This document shows positions 12,840 to 25,849 of a stretch of DNA of 64,000 bases, piece by piece. The translations under genes and the position numbers were made by a program. The DNA is taken from positions 107,498 through 171,497 of the forward strand of contig CAJJDO010000048.1 in the NCBI GenBank assembly GCA_905183005.1, in the 5' to 3' direction. The DNA is from Paramecium pentaurelia. Its lineage: Eukaryota > Ciliophora > Oligohymenophorea > Peniculida > Parameciidae. How positions within the stretch are numbered: the first letter of the stretch is position 1; every line of letters begins with the position of its first letter. Below the pieces are notes generated by a model, which was given only the letters and a program-made list of their open reading frames with translations, had not been told where the DNA came from and did not search any database.

Positions 12840-13750
12840 TTTCCTATATCTAACCACTATGGGAGGATTTTGGAGTAAAAATATTAAATTCTGATTGCAA
12901 AGCAAAACTTTATTTTTAACCCTTAAAATAATTCAAGATCTTCAACATCAAAACAATCATATTTGAAGTTATAATCTCGTCGAATCTTATAATTATAGAT
13001 GCTATAAGATCTTTCTTAAAGCTCACAGCAAATGTTTAATTTTTCTTCAAATCATAAAGAAAGCCTTGCTTAAATGTTTTGCCATTACATTACCACAGGT
13101 AAAAATAATCATCCTAATTCTTAAAGAATATAGTTCGATATCAGAAAATATTCTATTTATAAAGATATTCAATTTATATATTCCTACAATTTCCTTAATC
13201 AATATAAAGGATTAAATAGCTACTTTTTTATTTATTACTACTTCATCACTGACTTTCTTTGGAACAGGTTGATACTGAATATTTTATACAGCAGGAGGAT
13301 AAGGATATAATTTAAGGTATTTCTAAAAAGCAAATGCACATTAAAACTTAATTTAAGATCAAGTTTTCTTGACAATCTCTTTACTTTGAATTTGTACAAC
13401 ATAAGACATTTTTTTATTCCGAAAACTCATTAACATAAAATTTTGATAATTCTCTTAGGAAAATTATTTTACTAATTTCGTTTTCTAGTTCAGCTAATAT
13501 AGGCAGTTGGGTATCAAGTCAAGCTTCTTAATATGCAAGATCATCTCCTTTATTAAACCATCTTTTCTGTAAACCTACTGAACTGAACTAAAAATTAAAG
13601 CCTTTATTAATTTTAGATAAATGGAAGAACTATTAATATTATTTTAAATTGGTTTTACTTAATTTAATTTAAAATAAGATTTTATGATTTTTTAATTTTG
13701 TTTAAGTCTGTTCCAAGAGTTTCTTCTTATTCTAGTTCAAAAGGCTTCAT
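12840..13750 (-). pseudogene. Unassigned gene broken by several frameshifts
   Basis: Starting at an ATG (complement 13748-13750), MKPFELEQEETLGTDLNKIK opens the reading. Protein-like pieces then follow in changing frames: GLQKRWFNKGDDLAYQEA, TQLPILAELENEISKIIFLR, YPPAVQNIQYQPVPKKVSDE, YFYLWQCNGKTFKQGFLYD and finally NFKYDCFDVEDLELFQG. The pieces keep one order and strand, so they derive from a single gene. TGA codons interrupt it (for example after EIVKKT and after YQEA), along with at least three frame changes. The Pro/Val/Lys stretch is faintly reminiscent of ciliate cortical articulin-type proteins, but I would not assign it on that. Confidence 0.5.
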
Positions 13751-14934
13751 TTTTCCCCCAAATTAATATCATGGTCAATAATTTATGGTTACAAAATATA
13801 GTTTTCATTCAAATACTAGTCTTTTATCCTTTAGTCATATTTTACAGAGTTAATCTTATTGCCTTACCTAACCAAGAGTCTTTATTAGAAGAGTCAAATT
13901 ATAAGTTATTTTCAATAATTCGATCGAATTAGTCCATTCTCAATTGCCTAATCAGCTAATGGAGAGAAGTCATCTAGTTAATGAGTCTATTTTAACTTCT
14001 TTTCAAGGATTTGGCAATTAAACAAATTTGATTGCTAACATTTTTCAAATAATTATTTTAATCTTATCTAAATAACCATTTTTGAATAACAATTATTTTC
14101 GACTTAGATTAATCACAATTATTTTAATCAAAACTCTTTGATTCATAAACAAGCATATATTTACAAATTGGTCCTGATGATCTGCTATGAAATTTGCATT
14201 GATGTTATCATTTTTGTTAAAAATGATTATTTTGCTCCTTATGCATTTTTAAAGTTTTGTAGTTCAAAAAATTTGTTAGATATTAATTCATTTTTATTAT
14301 TTTAAATCTAAATTATAATTGTTTGTTTTAATGCAAAAATATTAAATCCTAAAATATAAAGGTTCAGTAAGAAATTATTCTAAAAGCTGTAAAATTATCA
14401 TTTGATTATAAATAATCATTCATTTTTTGATCATATTTTTGTGATGAGATCACTTTTGATTGAGCCAATTTGCAAAATGTAAAGATATTAATCGTTTTCG
14501 GGAGTTTATTTTTTATGATTTAGGGGGTGTTAGAATGTGGACTAGATTGATTTATACTACTGGCTAAAGATTAAGTCCTTCACTTATTAGCGGTGTTTTT
14601 ATTAGTTAAGTGATGCAATATTCAAATTGATTATGTTAATCCAAAAAGGATTTTCTATGTGAATTCGGAAATTGTCAGATCTTATCCAAGGCTTTCACAA
14701 AAATAAAGTTCCATAAGTTATGATTTTCTACTTGTTAAGCCAAAGGTGCTATGCAGTATAAACTGCTTAGAGGATAGAATTTTTCATATATGGGGCCCTT
14801 ATTAAGTCATCTTCAATAGTAAAGGCAGATGTCACCTCTAATTAACCTTTCTTTGTTTAGACAGCCCTGCCTTGGCTAATTCGAAGGTTTTCTTCTTCGA
14901 CTCAATGCTTTGACACTAGAAATAAGTAAGTTAA
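13751..14934. other. Spacer with an unassigned mixed-composition patch
   Basis: Around 14750-14930 GC content rises and short frames are open on both strands, for example a plus reading with SPLINLSLFRQPCLGQFEG. No family is recognised. The rest is AT-rich without signals. Confidence 0.35.
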
Positions 14935-15378
14935 TTTTTATAATTAATAAAAAGTTTTATTATTATTATTTGAAGTTATTATATCAAATAAAAACATAAA
15001 ATAAAATTTATCGATTCAATTCTAAATCAATTGCTTTATCATTATTTAATTCAATTCTATTTATAATTTGGATAAATTTATTGAGTTTATTAATTTATAA
15101 ATTAATGAATTTTAATCAATTGCAAAATTAAATTTATTTAATTTTGACTTTTTTAAGTTAATAGCCAATTCATTTTGTAATCATTAAGTTAACATTGAAA
15201 AAAAAATGATTCAAAATATTAATAATCGAAAAAGCTCAAAGATTTTTGGATGCAATGTATAGGATAAGACTTGAATCAAATTTACTAAAATATTCAGATT
15301 CATATTTAACTATTTTATTAACTTATAATGTTTATGCAATTGATTAAATCAATTTTGATATTAATATAGTTACATATA
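14935..15378 (+). repeat. 444-bp direct duplication, copy 1
   Basis: This segment is repeated without visible change at 15380-15823. The two copies are separated only by the single unknown base at 15379. The content is AT-rich with no gene. An exact tandem copy abutting a one-base gap is best explained by overlapping contig ends joined without merging. Confidence 0.9.
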
Positions 15379-15379
15379 N

Positions 15380-15823
15380 TTTTTATAATTAATAAAAAGT
15401 TTTATTATTATTATTTGAAGTTATTATATCAAATAAAAACATAAAATAAAATTTATCGATTCAATTCTAAATCAATTGCTTTATCATTATTTAATTCAAT
15501 TCTATTTATAATTTGGATAAATTTATTGAGTTTATTAATTTATAAATTAATGAATTTTAATCAATTGCAAAATTAAATTTATTTAATTTTGACTTTTTTA
15601 AGTTAATAGCCAATTCATTTTGTAATCATTAAGTTAACATTGAAAAAAAAATGATTCAAAATATTAATAATCGAAAAAGCTCAAAGATTTTTGGATGCAA
15701 TGTATAGGATAAGACTTGAATCAAATTTACTAAAATATTCAGATTCATATTTAACTATTTTATTAACTTATAATGTTTATGCAATTGATTAAATCAATTT
15801 TGATATTAATATAGTTACATATA
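15380..15823 (+). repeat. 444-bp direct duplication, copy 2
   Basis: Second copy of 14935-15378, directly following the single n at 15379. It is probably the same genomic sequence entered twice. Confidence 0.9.
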
Positions 15824-16673
15824 TCAAAGATTTACAAAATATGAATGTTTAGGAATAACTTGTATTGATTCATATCTTAAATAAAGAAAATTAACAGTAT
15901 TTTAATTTTCTAACTTGAAGTTCCAAAAAAAATTGAATTTTTTTTATAGATTATTTTGACTCAAAATGATAGGATTTGATTTAATATATATTCAAACCTA
16001 ATGATCTAGAAGTTATTAAATTAGGTATAAATTTTTAGTATATAATAAAAAGAAAATTTTTTATTATAAAAATAATAAAGATAACAAGTATTTCGCCTTA
16101 CTTATACCTTCAAATTGTATACTATACTTTTCCAAAACTTAGAAAAAAAAACACTGCTCCAAATGTTTCTTAAGTTTTGTTAAGTATTAATATTGATTAT
16201 TAATTAATTCCATATATCATTTATTCAATCGGAACTTTTATTGCATAAATTACTTGAAGATTAAAATAGGATTTCAATAATAGATTTGAATCATTTGCCC
16301 AAGTTAATAAAGGCATGAGAAGAATGCTCACTAAAAACCATAATAGTAAATTTACTTATATGGGGATTAATATTATTTTTCTCTATGATGTTCTACCTGA
16401 ATATATTAGGAAATCATTTTTCTTATTATGATAATTTAAGAGTTGTTTATAAATATTTTACAATATGAAATCTTCTTTATCATTATTTTCATTTTTTATG
16501 CATAAAGACTTTAAACAATGCATATTAATTATTATGATAATTTTATTAACAATATTAATATTTATAATATATTTTAAATAAATACTATAAAATAAATTTT
16601 ATTTAATAGAATTTGAATAAGGATTGGTATTTAAAAGGAAATTATACTAAAAATATTAGGATTATTAAAAATT
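15824..16673. other. AT-rich spacer, nothing recognised
   Basis: No coding frame or structured element was seen upstream of the zinc-module/coiled-coil gene. Confidence 0.45.
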
Positions 16674-17393
16674 ATGAATATATTAGCTACTTATGTGCCT
16701 GAGGATAGAGAAAAAATGGTTTGCCAAATGCATAAACTTGAAATAATTGCGATAGATTTAGTCTCACTAGAAAATAGATAATTTGAGTTTTTGTGTTGTA
16801 ATTGTTTAGTTGAGAAAATGAATAATAATAATATATCAACAATTGAATAGACATCAGATAGAATTTAATCATATAAGTCATAAAGATTAAACAAAAGGAA
16901 AAAAGATATCTAAATAACTTTAGATAATTAAAAAATCCTACTTGTATAAATTATGAAATTCAAAAGTAAAGTTGATGAAGCTTTGGATAAGATTTCTAAT
17001 GAAATATAAAAATAATTAGTAATGAATGAAAAAGAATAATAATCTTTAAAAGAAAATTGTTAAACTTAGTCCAATTTCTAAGAGGATGTTAGATAATTAT
17101 CTGAATTTCTATAAACCTAAGAAAATTAGATAGAATTGTCATAAGATAGTAAATTTATTGATGACATCTATAAATAATTTGAACTCATTTTTTAAAATGA
17201 AACACATAACAAAACTATTTAGACTTTTAAGGATGTTGTATGGAATATAAATAATTTAAACAAAGAAAATAAAATTGAATTAATGTCTCTGCAAACTTAA
17301 AATAATTAAGTAAATATATTATACAAATATTAAGAAAACTTTAAGTTTAAGCAATCTTTGTCAAAAACATAAAAAAGAAATAATTATGATTGA
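16674..17393 (+). CDS. Zinc-module coiled-coil protein (first of two adjoining modules)
   Basis: The frame MNILATYVPEDREKMVCQMH opens with a B-box-like zinc module (C-x2-H ... FLCCNCLVEK). A Gln/Asn/Lys-rich coiled coil of about 170 residues follows, and the frame ends at TGA 17391-17393. In a frame shifted by one base and overlapping its end, a second, very similar zinc module begins (NLCQKHKKEIIMID). The frame is otherwise clean across 239 codons. It may be a separate short gene truncated by a shift, or the first half of a double-module protein continuing into the TLDc frame. No GTA...TAG intron of normal size bridges the two frames. Confidence 0.6.
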
Positions 17394-19144
17394 TATAGAA
17401 TCCGAGAATAAATAAATAGAATATAGATTTGTTTGTGTATAATGCATTAGTGATAATCCCTTGTGCTAATATAGAACAATAGAAGAAGTTAATTAAAAAT
17501 GGAATGAAAAAATGAAAAAATAAGATATTATTTTTAATGATTTAAGATCAAATAGGTTAAAAAAAAAAGAGAAATTGAATAAAAAAATAGCTGAAATGAG
17601 ATAAAATTACATATTATAATTAGATGATATTAGTGAAACTTTAAGAACAGGATTTTCAGTCCCAACAACTCCAACAACAGAGGTTAATAAATTTAAATAA
17701 GATTCTATACAATAATTAAGTAAGGAAGAATTGTTTTTACAGATTTAAAATCTAATTCAATTTGATGAAGAACAATTATTTTAGGATTCAAAAATTGAGT
17801 TTATGATAACTAAAGACTCTCTACTTTCTAAAGGTATTGAAAACAAATTAGAATAATTAAAATAGCATGATTAATTAGACATTTAAGAGTCAATAAATAT
17901 TTTATAGGATTAATCAAGTATTAAGAATATTTTAATATTAGATGACAACCAAATTCAAGGTATTTACAAACTTATACAAATAATTTAAGAGGGTAAAATA
18001 GTAAATTAAGAATAATAGATTAGAAAACAAGAATTGGATGAATTTATTAGTTCTTCAAAATAAATTTATTGTTAGATGGAATTATTTAATCAAACAATTA
18101 AAAAATTTTAAGATCACCAAATCAAAATTAATTCCATTAACAATAAAATTAAATTATTTCAAGATCATTAAAATTTTAAAAACTTACAAATATAAGTACA
18201 TGATTATAAGGATAAATTTGATAAAGATTTTTTAAATTTTTAGAAGTTTAGTGAAATAGACAAATTAGTGAATGATCTAGAAACTTTGAAATAAAATAAT
18301 AAAAATTTGGAATTTGAGAGTAAGAAGATTTTTTAATAAATTAGGAAACTCTATGGAGAATAACAAAATAATTTAGAGTGAAAAAGAAAATACATTAGTT
18401 AAGAAGCTAACAGATTTATAATTAGAATTATAAAAATAAAAAGATGAATAGAAATTGTTAAATGAAAATTTATAGAGAGAAAAAAATAATAATGATCAAT
18501 GTTAATAAAAATAAAGAGAATAATAAATATGCCATTAAAATTAAATTCAATAAATAAATTAAAAGATCTAAGAAATTTAATTAAGGTTTGATAAATTAGG
18601 ATTAAATTTAAAACCAGATTTACTTCAAGATTATTACTGGATCACACTACTAAAAACTTTAGCTTAAAAAGTTAATAAAGCTATCAGAAATTCAATTTTG
18701 ATCTATTAAGGCACAAGAGATGGGTTAAATAATTAATAATATTGGAGTAAGGTGAATGGCAAAGGTAATTTACTTATGGTCTTTAAATCTAAAAGTGATC
18801 ATATCTTTGGAGGATACTCTCCTTGTATATGGGAATCATGTAGTGGGAAATACGTAGCAGATCATACATTATCATCTTTCATATTTTCATAATCCCATGA
18901 TCAAATTTATCCTTTGAAGTATGATGCTAAATAATATGCCATTTATTGTAATTCAAATTATGGTCCTTCATTTGGTAATGGATATGATATTAAAATAGGA
19001 AGTGACTTTGCAGATGGTTATTCCAAATTAGGTATTTCATATTCATTTCCTAATTATAAATATGGTAATTATGATCCAGATTTATTTGGATAAATTAAAC
19101 CAGAAATAAAAGAATGCCAAATATATGAATTATCATTTGTTTGA
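17345..19144 (+). CDS. Zinc-module / coiled-coil / TLDc domain protein
   Basis: The reading begins near NLCQKHKKEIIMIDIES, with a zinc module C-x2-H ... RFVCVQCISDNPLC. A coiled coil of about 350 residues follows, then a C-terminal TLDc domain with typical signatures: SDHIFGGYSPCIW, YVADHTLSSFIFS, YGPSFGNGYDIKIG, and the terminal EIKECQIYELSF before TGA at 19142-19144. TLDc domains occur in oxidation-resistance (OXR1) and V-ATPase-associated proteins. This zinc/coiled-coil/TLDc form is a Paramecium multigene family of unknown job. A 25-nt intron at 18320-18344 restores the frame inside the coiled coil. There is no in-frame ATG ahead of the zinc module, so the true start is unclear. The domain itself is intact. 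Confidence 0.75.
18320..18344 (+). other. 25-nt intron in the TLDc gene
   Basis: Begins GTAAGAAG and ends AAATTAG. Removing it joins two open coiled-coil frames, and without removal the frame hits TGA within 50 nt. Length and boundaries fit Paramecium introns. Confidence 0.8.
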
Positions 19145-19911
19145 ATTTATATTGCTACTTGTAATTATTAATATATAAATGTAACAGATTAATTTTATTA
19201 TGTATAATATAACTACAATATTAAAATTAGAGATACCCTATGATAACTTAACTTTAAATTAATCAATTTTACTATAATTTAATAAATATTTATTATTTTG
19301 ATTAGAATTGATAATTATTGATTTCATTATTACTGTAATTTATGAAATTTATATTACTTTAATTTTTGAGTAAATATAGATGATTAATCAAAAGCTGATT
19401 AATTTCATTTTTATCAACATTCTACTTGATATTGAATAAAAAATTACTGATAAGTATAATTTAATTAAAATATTATACTCAAACCGTATAAATTATTTTA
19501 GATACTAGATCTTTATATAATTATTTTTAAATGATAACCATATTAATAACAATTAATATATTGAAATACTATGAATTTCTTAATAAAAAAAATAATAGAT
19601 TTTAAAGAATAATATAAATATATTGGTGCTAAGGTAGAATTAAGCTTAATTGAACTATTGTTTTTGTTAGAATTATTAACTAAACTTTATACTTTTACCA
19701 TTATTATGTTTATGATATGTATAAATGATATAAAAAAAAGAGATTTATTTATCAAATCTCAAAATAAAAATTAAATAATTTAATAAAATGAAACTCATAT
19801 CAAACATTGATACACATTAAATTATTGTGATTCTCTAAAAAAAAAGGAATACAATAAAGAATTAAGTAAAAAAGAAATGATAAAAATAATATGTTTTTTG
19901 ATCTTTATAAA
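19145..19911. other. Convergent intergenic region
   Basis: Lies between the TLDc stop (+) and the surface-antigen stop (-), so it holds both 3' ends. It is AT-rich with no gene seen. Confidence 0.6.
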
Positions 19912-22900
19912 TCAAATTAATATGAGGAACATGGTTATTAGAAAAATGCTTAAAATGTCTTAGAAGCATCTTATACAATCATTTCCATTCAAGTGATATA
20001 CATGTCCTGTATTTACATAACATTATGTTGAATTAGTGGTATTAAATGTTTTTGCTAATGATAGGTTTGCACTTCTGCATTCATTATAGAAGGAATCCCA
20101 GTAACAAAGAGCGATATCTCCAAGTGTATAGGAGGTGTATACATAATTGCAATCAGATTAGCTAGTGTATGAATTACATGATTGAGTGATGCAAGAATTC
20201 AAAAGAACACTCCATTAACATCTTTTGCTTTATAAACTGCAAACTTCAATATCAATAATCTATTTGCAATTGTTAATAGTTTAACACTAATTATCATACC
20301 AAACACAATAACCAGCCACAGCTTAATTATAATAATTATTGCATACAGCCCCATTTAATAGTTTGCTGCATTCTTCTGCTACATAACATTTACCAAGGCT
20401 TCCTGAGATTGTATCAGGAACAAATTTTGGACAATTTACTGAAGCTGTTAAGCAATCAAAAGGAGATGAAGCAGTGGTGATATTTGCACATCCATAAGTT
20501 GTACTAGTAGGTGATTTTATATAATTTTGACAACTTCCAATGTAGATACAATTAGGATTTGCAGCACATGAATACTAAGATATAATTGATTAACAGTTTT
20601 AGACAACACAAGCAGAAGTAATTGAATTGTATGAACACTAAGGAGAAGCCAATAAACATTCTTATTAGGATAATTCGTTGCAAAAACATGGAGATTTGTA
20701 AGTTTGACTTTAACTGTATGAGCTGCATGTTGCACAAAAACCAGAATTAGGTTAAGTAGAACTCCATCTTGACATCATTAAAGTATTGGAGTAGCAGTTT
20801 GTTGAAGAGAGATTTTTTGTATTTGTACTTTCAATACAAACACCAATTGTTTACCATTAACATAAGGTAACATTAGTAGCTGATAAGGAATTTAAAATAT
20901 AAGTACATTATTGTTAATTAGTAAAATTGTTACAGCTTGCAGCTACACAAGAAGCTGTTGCTGTTGTTTTCATTGGTGGTTACCAAAAACAAGCATGATT
21001 AAATTGTTGACATTGCTATTAAGTTGAAATATCTGAACACATAGTAATTTTAGTACATTGTTAGTTATTTGGATTATATTAACAAATACCAAAATTAACA
21101 TAAGTGTTTTAACAATCTGATGCAGTTGTTATTCCTCCTACAGTTCCTTAAGAAGGTGTAACTGAACATTGATTTGGTGTTGGTGCACAAATATATTTTT
21201 ATTAAAATTGTAAAAATGTTTTTGATATTGCTGCACAATAAATTGAATAACTAGAACATTCTCCAGAATTAACACCATATAGATCTGAACATGATGAAAA
21301 TGGCTAACATATATTTTGGGTTGCTGACCAAGAGCATCTTGGATTTGAACTGCAAATTCCTTATTAAATAATTTAATTGCAAGGTTTATTATAACAACTT
21401 GGAGTTGTGATAGCAGTTGACCAAGAACATTAAGGATTTGATAAACAATCATACTAGTAAATTAATTAGTTACAAGCACATTATCCAGGTATATTTATGA
21501 TATTCATCAAACATTTAGTACAATAACCATTTTTACTAAGTGTTGAACTATTTTAATTTATTGTTGGAACCCATCTATAAGTGAATCCTGTATTTGCTGA
21601 ACAATTAACTGAATTAAGTTCTGAAGATGTAACCAAATTAATACAAGAGGGATTTTATGTATTTGTCGACCATTGACATAATTAAATTTCTCCAATATTA
21701 AGTAATGACATTACAAATTTGCATGATGCAGGTGTTGTAAAATTAGCACAGGTAAGTTATTAACATTAATTATTTGCATAATAACAATAATCAGAATAAT
21801 AACTGCAAATTTGCTAAATAATTATTTAACTACATGTCGTTACTGCTATACACGAATCAGTAATATATGGATTCCAAATACATATACCATCAGATCCATA
21901 AGTACCACTACAAGTAGATGGTGACATTGATCCACAAGTAATCGTTGGGGATGAAGTACAATTTGCTCCATCGTAACCTCCGCATTAAGTAGAATAAGTG
22001 AGACATAATTAAATACTCAATCCCACACCACTGATTGAATTACATGAAGTGAAATTTTCACAAACACTTGTAATGATATTCCATCCACAACCTATTGTTT
22101 ATGCACAAACTTAATTGCTAGAAATTTATGAACAAGGTTATTGGGTACATATGTTATTTATCCAAATACAAGATTAATTTATGGCATTATTACAATCACT
22201 CTATGTCATGTATTAATAACATTAACATGTTGGAAAATTGTAAGTAGGAATCATATTAGCAGAACAAGAATAACAAATTCCTCCATAATTTGAAGATTAT
22301 GGAATCCATCTTGCTGTTTTATTTGTATTAAGATAGCATTGATCTTAAGATAAACTCAACACATTAGTTATTTATGTACATTCATTATTTTGTAGTTAAC
22401 ATACCTGAACATAATTTTAGGATGATAATTTCATTACAAAAGTACATTAATTGAACTATGCATAGAGAGTACTACAGGTTAAAGTTTAACATTATGTAGC
22501 ATCCCAATAACAAGATTTAGATCTTATTTTGCATGCAGATTCTGGTAATTAATAACATGAATTGACAGCCATGCATTTATTGGTTGACTTATTCCAATAA
22601 CATGCTCCATCCCTTCCAAGAGATGTAAGACAGGATGAATCTTATGTATTTGCTTCACAGTTATTAAGATTTTCAATGCAATTAATTCCGTTACTACCAA
22701 CGCAATATACATTTTATTACATACATTCAGTTTAATTCTTTCCTGATAAAGTATAGCATTGACCATGAAATAAGTTACACTAATTGTTGTTCCAATAACA
22801 CCCTATTTAAGAAGCACATATAGTTTATTAAATTATATTTTAACATTGCAATTATAAGCAAGACCCATTATTCCAGTAACATTCTAGAGCTTAGGAACAA

Positions 22901-25233
22901 TCATATAAGGATAAAAATGAACAGATACATTATTTAGGTAGTGTGACCAATTATTAACATCTGATACAATATCCACTGGTAGTTGATAATGTTATCCAAC
23001 TATAAGTATTATGAGTACTAGATGCACAAGTATTTTAAGTTAATTATTTTAAAATATCAGAAGCTTGTCCACATATATTATTACTCCATACACATGGAAT
23101 GACTTCAGATGAGAGTGGATTAGGTAGATAGAATTTACAATTTAATTAATTTTTGAATGATGAACAATTAATTTAAGAGCACATATTATTAAGATTATTC
23201 CATGAACATGAAAGTTGATTTCTAAGACACAAGGTTTCATTTGTGGCTTAAGTACATTATGAAAATCCAATACATTAAGTAGTAGTTTATTCATTTATGC
23301 TCAAGAAACAAACTCCATCAGTACCAATATTATTATAACAATTACCACTAGTTGTGTACATAGTAGCACAAGTTTATGTTGGGAAGGATTAACAATTACC
23401 ATAGCTGATTCCTTTACATGAAGCATTCATATTGATACATTCTAATTAATTAGTTGCTGTTAATGAAGAACAATTAGTGAAGGCTTAACAGCCTGATGTA
23501 CTATTCCAATAGCAAGTACTTAATGAAGCGCAAGTAATCTAATTTTCATATTAAGTGCAAGGTGATGATGAACAAATGTTAGTTAGATTGTTGTAAGTGC
23601 AAAATCCTGTGTTTTAGCAATTTTCTTTGGATTATAATTAGGAACATTGGCAAGAAGATGTTGTTTACAATGACAATTATATAGTACCACATGAAACACA
23701 CATTCCTGCAGATTCATTGTTGGTGCTCCATCTAAAAGTGTTACCAGTATTATTAAGACAGGTTTATGAAGTTTATAATAAAGCTGAATAAGCATTTTAA
23801 CAAGCTCCTTGAGGTCCTAGTGAATTATTCCATCTACACAATTAGTACTAAGTTGATTAAAATTAAGAGAGGACATAGGTACAACTTTATTCATTTGTAA
23901 TAGTTGAGCAGGTCAATTATTAGCATTATGAAATTTTTGCATCCCACATGCATTAATTCAACCAATTTCCACAAATTGTAGCATCAGTTATTTAATTACA
24001 GTATTATAATAGTGAACATGAATAATTCTAATTATTCCAAACGCAAAGGCCTTAACTACTAATAAATTAAGAACAATTTATTTATTATTGTTAACTACTG
24101 CAAGTAGAAGAAATAGTTGAAGTATTAATACAATTACCTCCTTCATAACCAGCACATGATAAACTTTATGCAGCACATCCAACTGAACTGACCTTAAATA
24201 TCAGATCATCACAACTTGACAAAGTTTGACATGTATTGGTATTGAAGCTCCAGTAACAATTTGCCACTGTTATGCAAATATTTTATGTTGTTATTTAAGA
24301 ACATGTATTTAAAGTACAAATTTTAGTTTATATATTCCATTGACATAAACTATTCTATGAATTACAATCAGATTGTAAGACATAATCAGAACAAGTACAT
24401 TAAGCCTTTGGTGCTAATGATATTTGTTTGCAAGGACCACAAAATCCTGAATTTAGATTACTCTATAATCCATACCATCTAAAAAATAAACCTGTATTTG
24501 ATAAACAATTAATTGAAGTCAAATTATTAAGATTGGTAATAGGAACACATGTATTTTAAGACCATACACATACATTTAATATGATAGAATTCAAACTTGA
24601 AAAATAGTATTTGCAAGTATCTTGACTTGTAAATTAACCACAATTTGTTATAACTGTGCATTTATTTTGAGTTTCATTCCATTAACATACTATTCCTTAA
24701 GGAGAATCTTAATTGAATAAATTAAGTTATTAACATTAATCTTTTTGCTGAGCATACGAACATTGATTAATTACTTAACATTAATCATTAATCCAATAAC
24801 AAGGTCCATCTTTACCAAAATTATAGGAACATATATCTTATGGGAAATCAATACAATTAGATGTGATTTCACTATAATATAAACATTAATTTGATGTTGT
24901 ATTAAATCCAAGGCATCTAATATTCTATTAGATACATTATTAATTGCCGTTAGCTGTTAAGTTTACGCATGATATAAATACTGAACATGAAGGAGGATTT
25001 AAATTTGGATTCCATTGGCAATAAAAAGATGCTTTTAGGCAATCAGATTGTTATAATAGTGAGCAATTGTTCTATTAACATTAGTTAGTTCCCTCTAACC
25101 ATATACAACCTGGTAATGTGGCACAATCATTTTGATTTGTTAATTGTGTACAACCACAGATAGTTTGTGTCTTCACTACAATTTAAGTTGCACCGAAACC
25201 TATTAGAATAGCAAACAAGATGTATGATTTCAT
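19912..25233 (-). CDS. Cysteine-periodic surface antigen-like protein (PSA-repeat family), intact
   Basis: One uninterrupted frame of 1774 codons runs from the ATG (complement 25231-25233) to TGA at 19912. It starts with a signal peptide (MKSYILFAILIGFGATQ) and ends in a hydrophobic tail (DILSIFLITMFLILI), as expected of a GPI-anchored or tail-anchored surface protein. The whole mature part is Cys-rich with the regular C-x-W and C spacing of Paramecium immobilisation-antigen (PSA) repeats, rich in Thr, Ser, Asn and Gln. A larger module recurs seven times at roughly 250-residue spacing. Its core is N-T-x3-5-W followed about 15 residues later by C-x2-C (for example NTGLFFRW/FCGPCK and NTGFTYRW/YCTKCL). 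Such proteins coat cell and cilia and are expressed in a mutually exclusive, epigenetically controlled way. Absence of any frameshift in 5.3 kb shows selection, unlike most neighbours. Which serotype or PSA subfamily it belongs to cannot be told here. Confidence 0.93.
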
Positions 25234-25494
25234 TAATTTTAATATTAATAAATCCAAATTTCAATTGCCTATTTGAAGTTTAATTTCTGCTCTTTTGATT
25301 ACGTCCATAATCCATAATAATTATTTATACTTAATTTTCTATATTCTATGTATTATCCTACACATTCTAATATCATATATCTTTTGCCATATCCATCATC
25401 CCTATTATTTTCAAGAAACTTCAATTATCTACATATTTCTTTATTCTATCACCTATTTTTGAGACCATTATTTATGGAATACTATTTTATACTA
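25234..25494. promoter_or_regulatory. 5' flank of the surface antigen-like gene
   Basis: About 260 nt of AT-rich DNA upstream of the antigen ATG, which would hold its promoter and short 5' leader. No defined motif could be identified. Confidence 0.3.
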
Positions 25495-25716
25495 TCATCT
25501 AATATATATAAATTAATCATTTAGAATCTATAGAAAGCAACTAAACTTTTGTTGAACCTCACTAACCATATGTTTTATAGAATCTAAATATCTAATTTTT
25601 ATATATGCCTTTGAATAAAAATACTCAACTGTTAACTTCATCTATTTTTTTGATTGAACATCTCCCTAAGTTGATATCATCTAACCTTAAGTTGGTCTTT
25701 ATTTCTTAGCTGCCAT
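25495..25716 (-). CDS. Possible 73-residue hypothetical protein
   Basis: ATG (complement 25714-25716) begins MAAKKQRPTQGQMISTQGDV and continues SKKQMKLTVEYFYSKAYIKI, closing with TGA at 25495. The composition is strikingly protein-like compared with the surroundings. It could be the first exon of a longer gene, since further plausible segments lie downstream on the same strand and overlap the antigen's 5' flank. No family is recognised. Confidence 0.4.
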
Positions 25717-25849
25717 TGATACAGTATTCTATAGATCAACATTAATTTACTATGCAAAATTCTCTACTTTTATACATTCTCATCCACTAATTTCTCTATT
25801 TATTATTATACCTCTTCTTTTTTTCCAAGGAATATGGCAAAGTGTGAGA

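Noticed and set aside
14935..15823. Genuine tandem gene or transposon duplication
   Set aside because: The repeat boundary coincides exactly with a single unknown base, as in four other places, and there are no terminal repeats or target-site duplications.
20517..23795. Several short minus ORFs inside the antigen gene
   Set aside because: They are out-of-frame shadows of the long surface antigen frame read with the wrong code.
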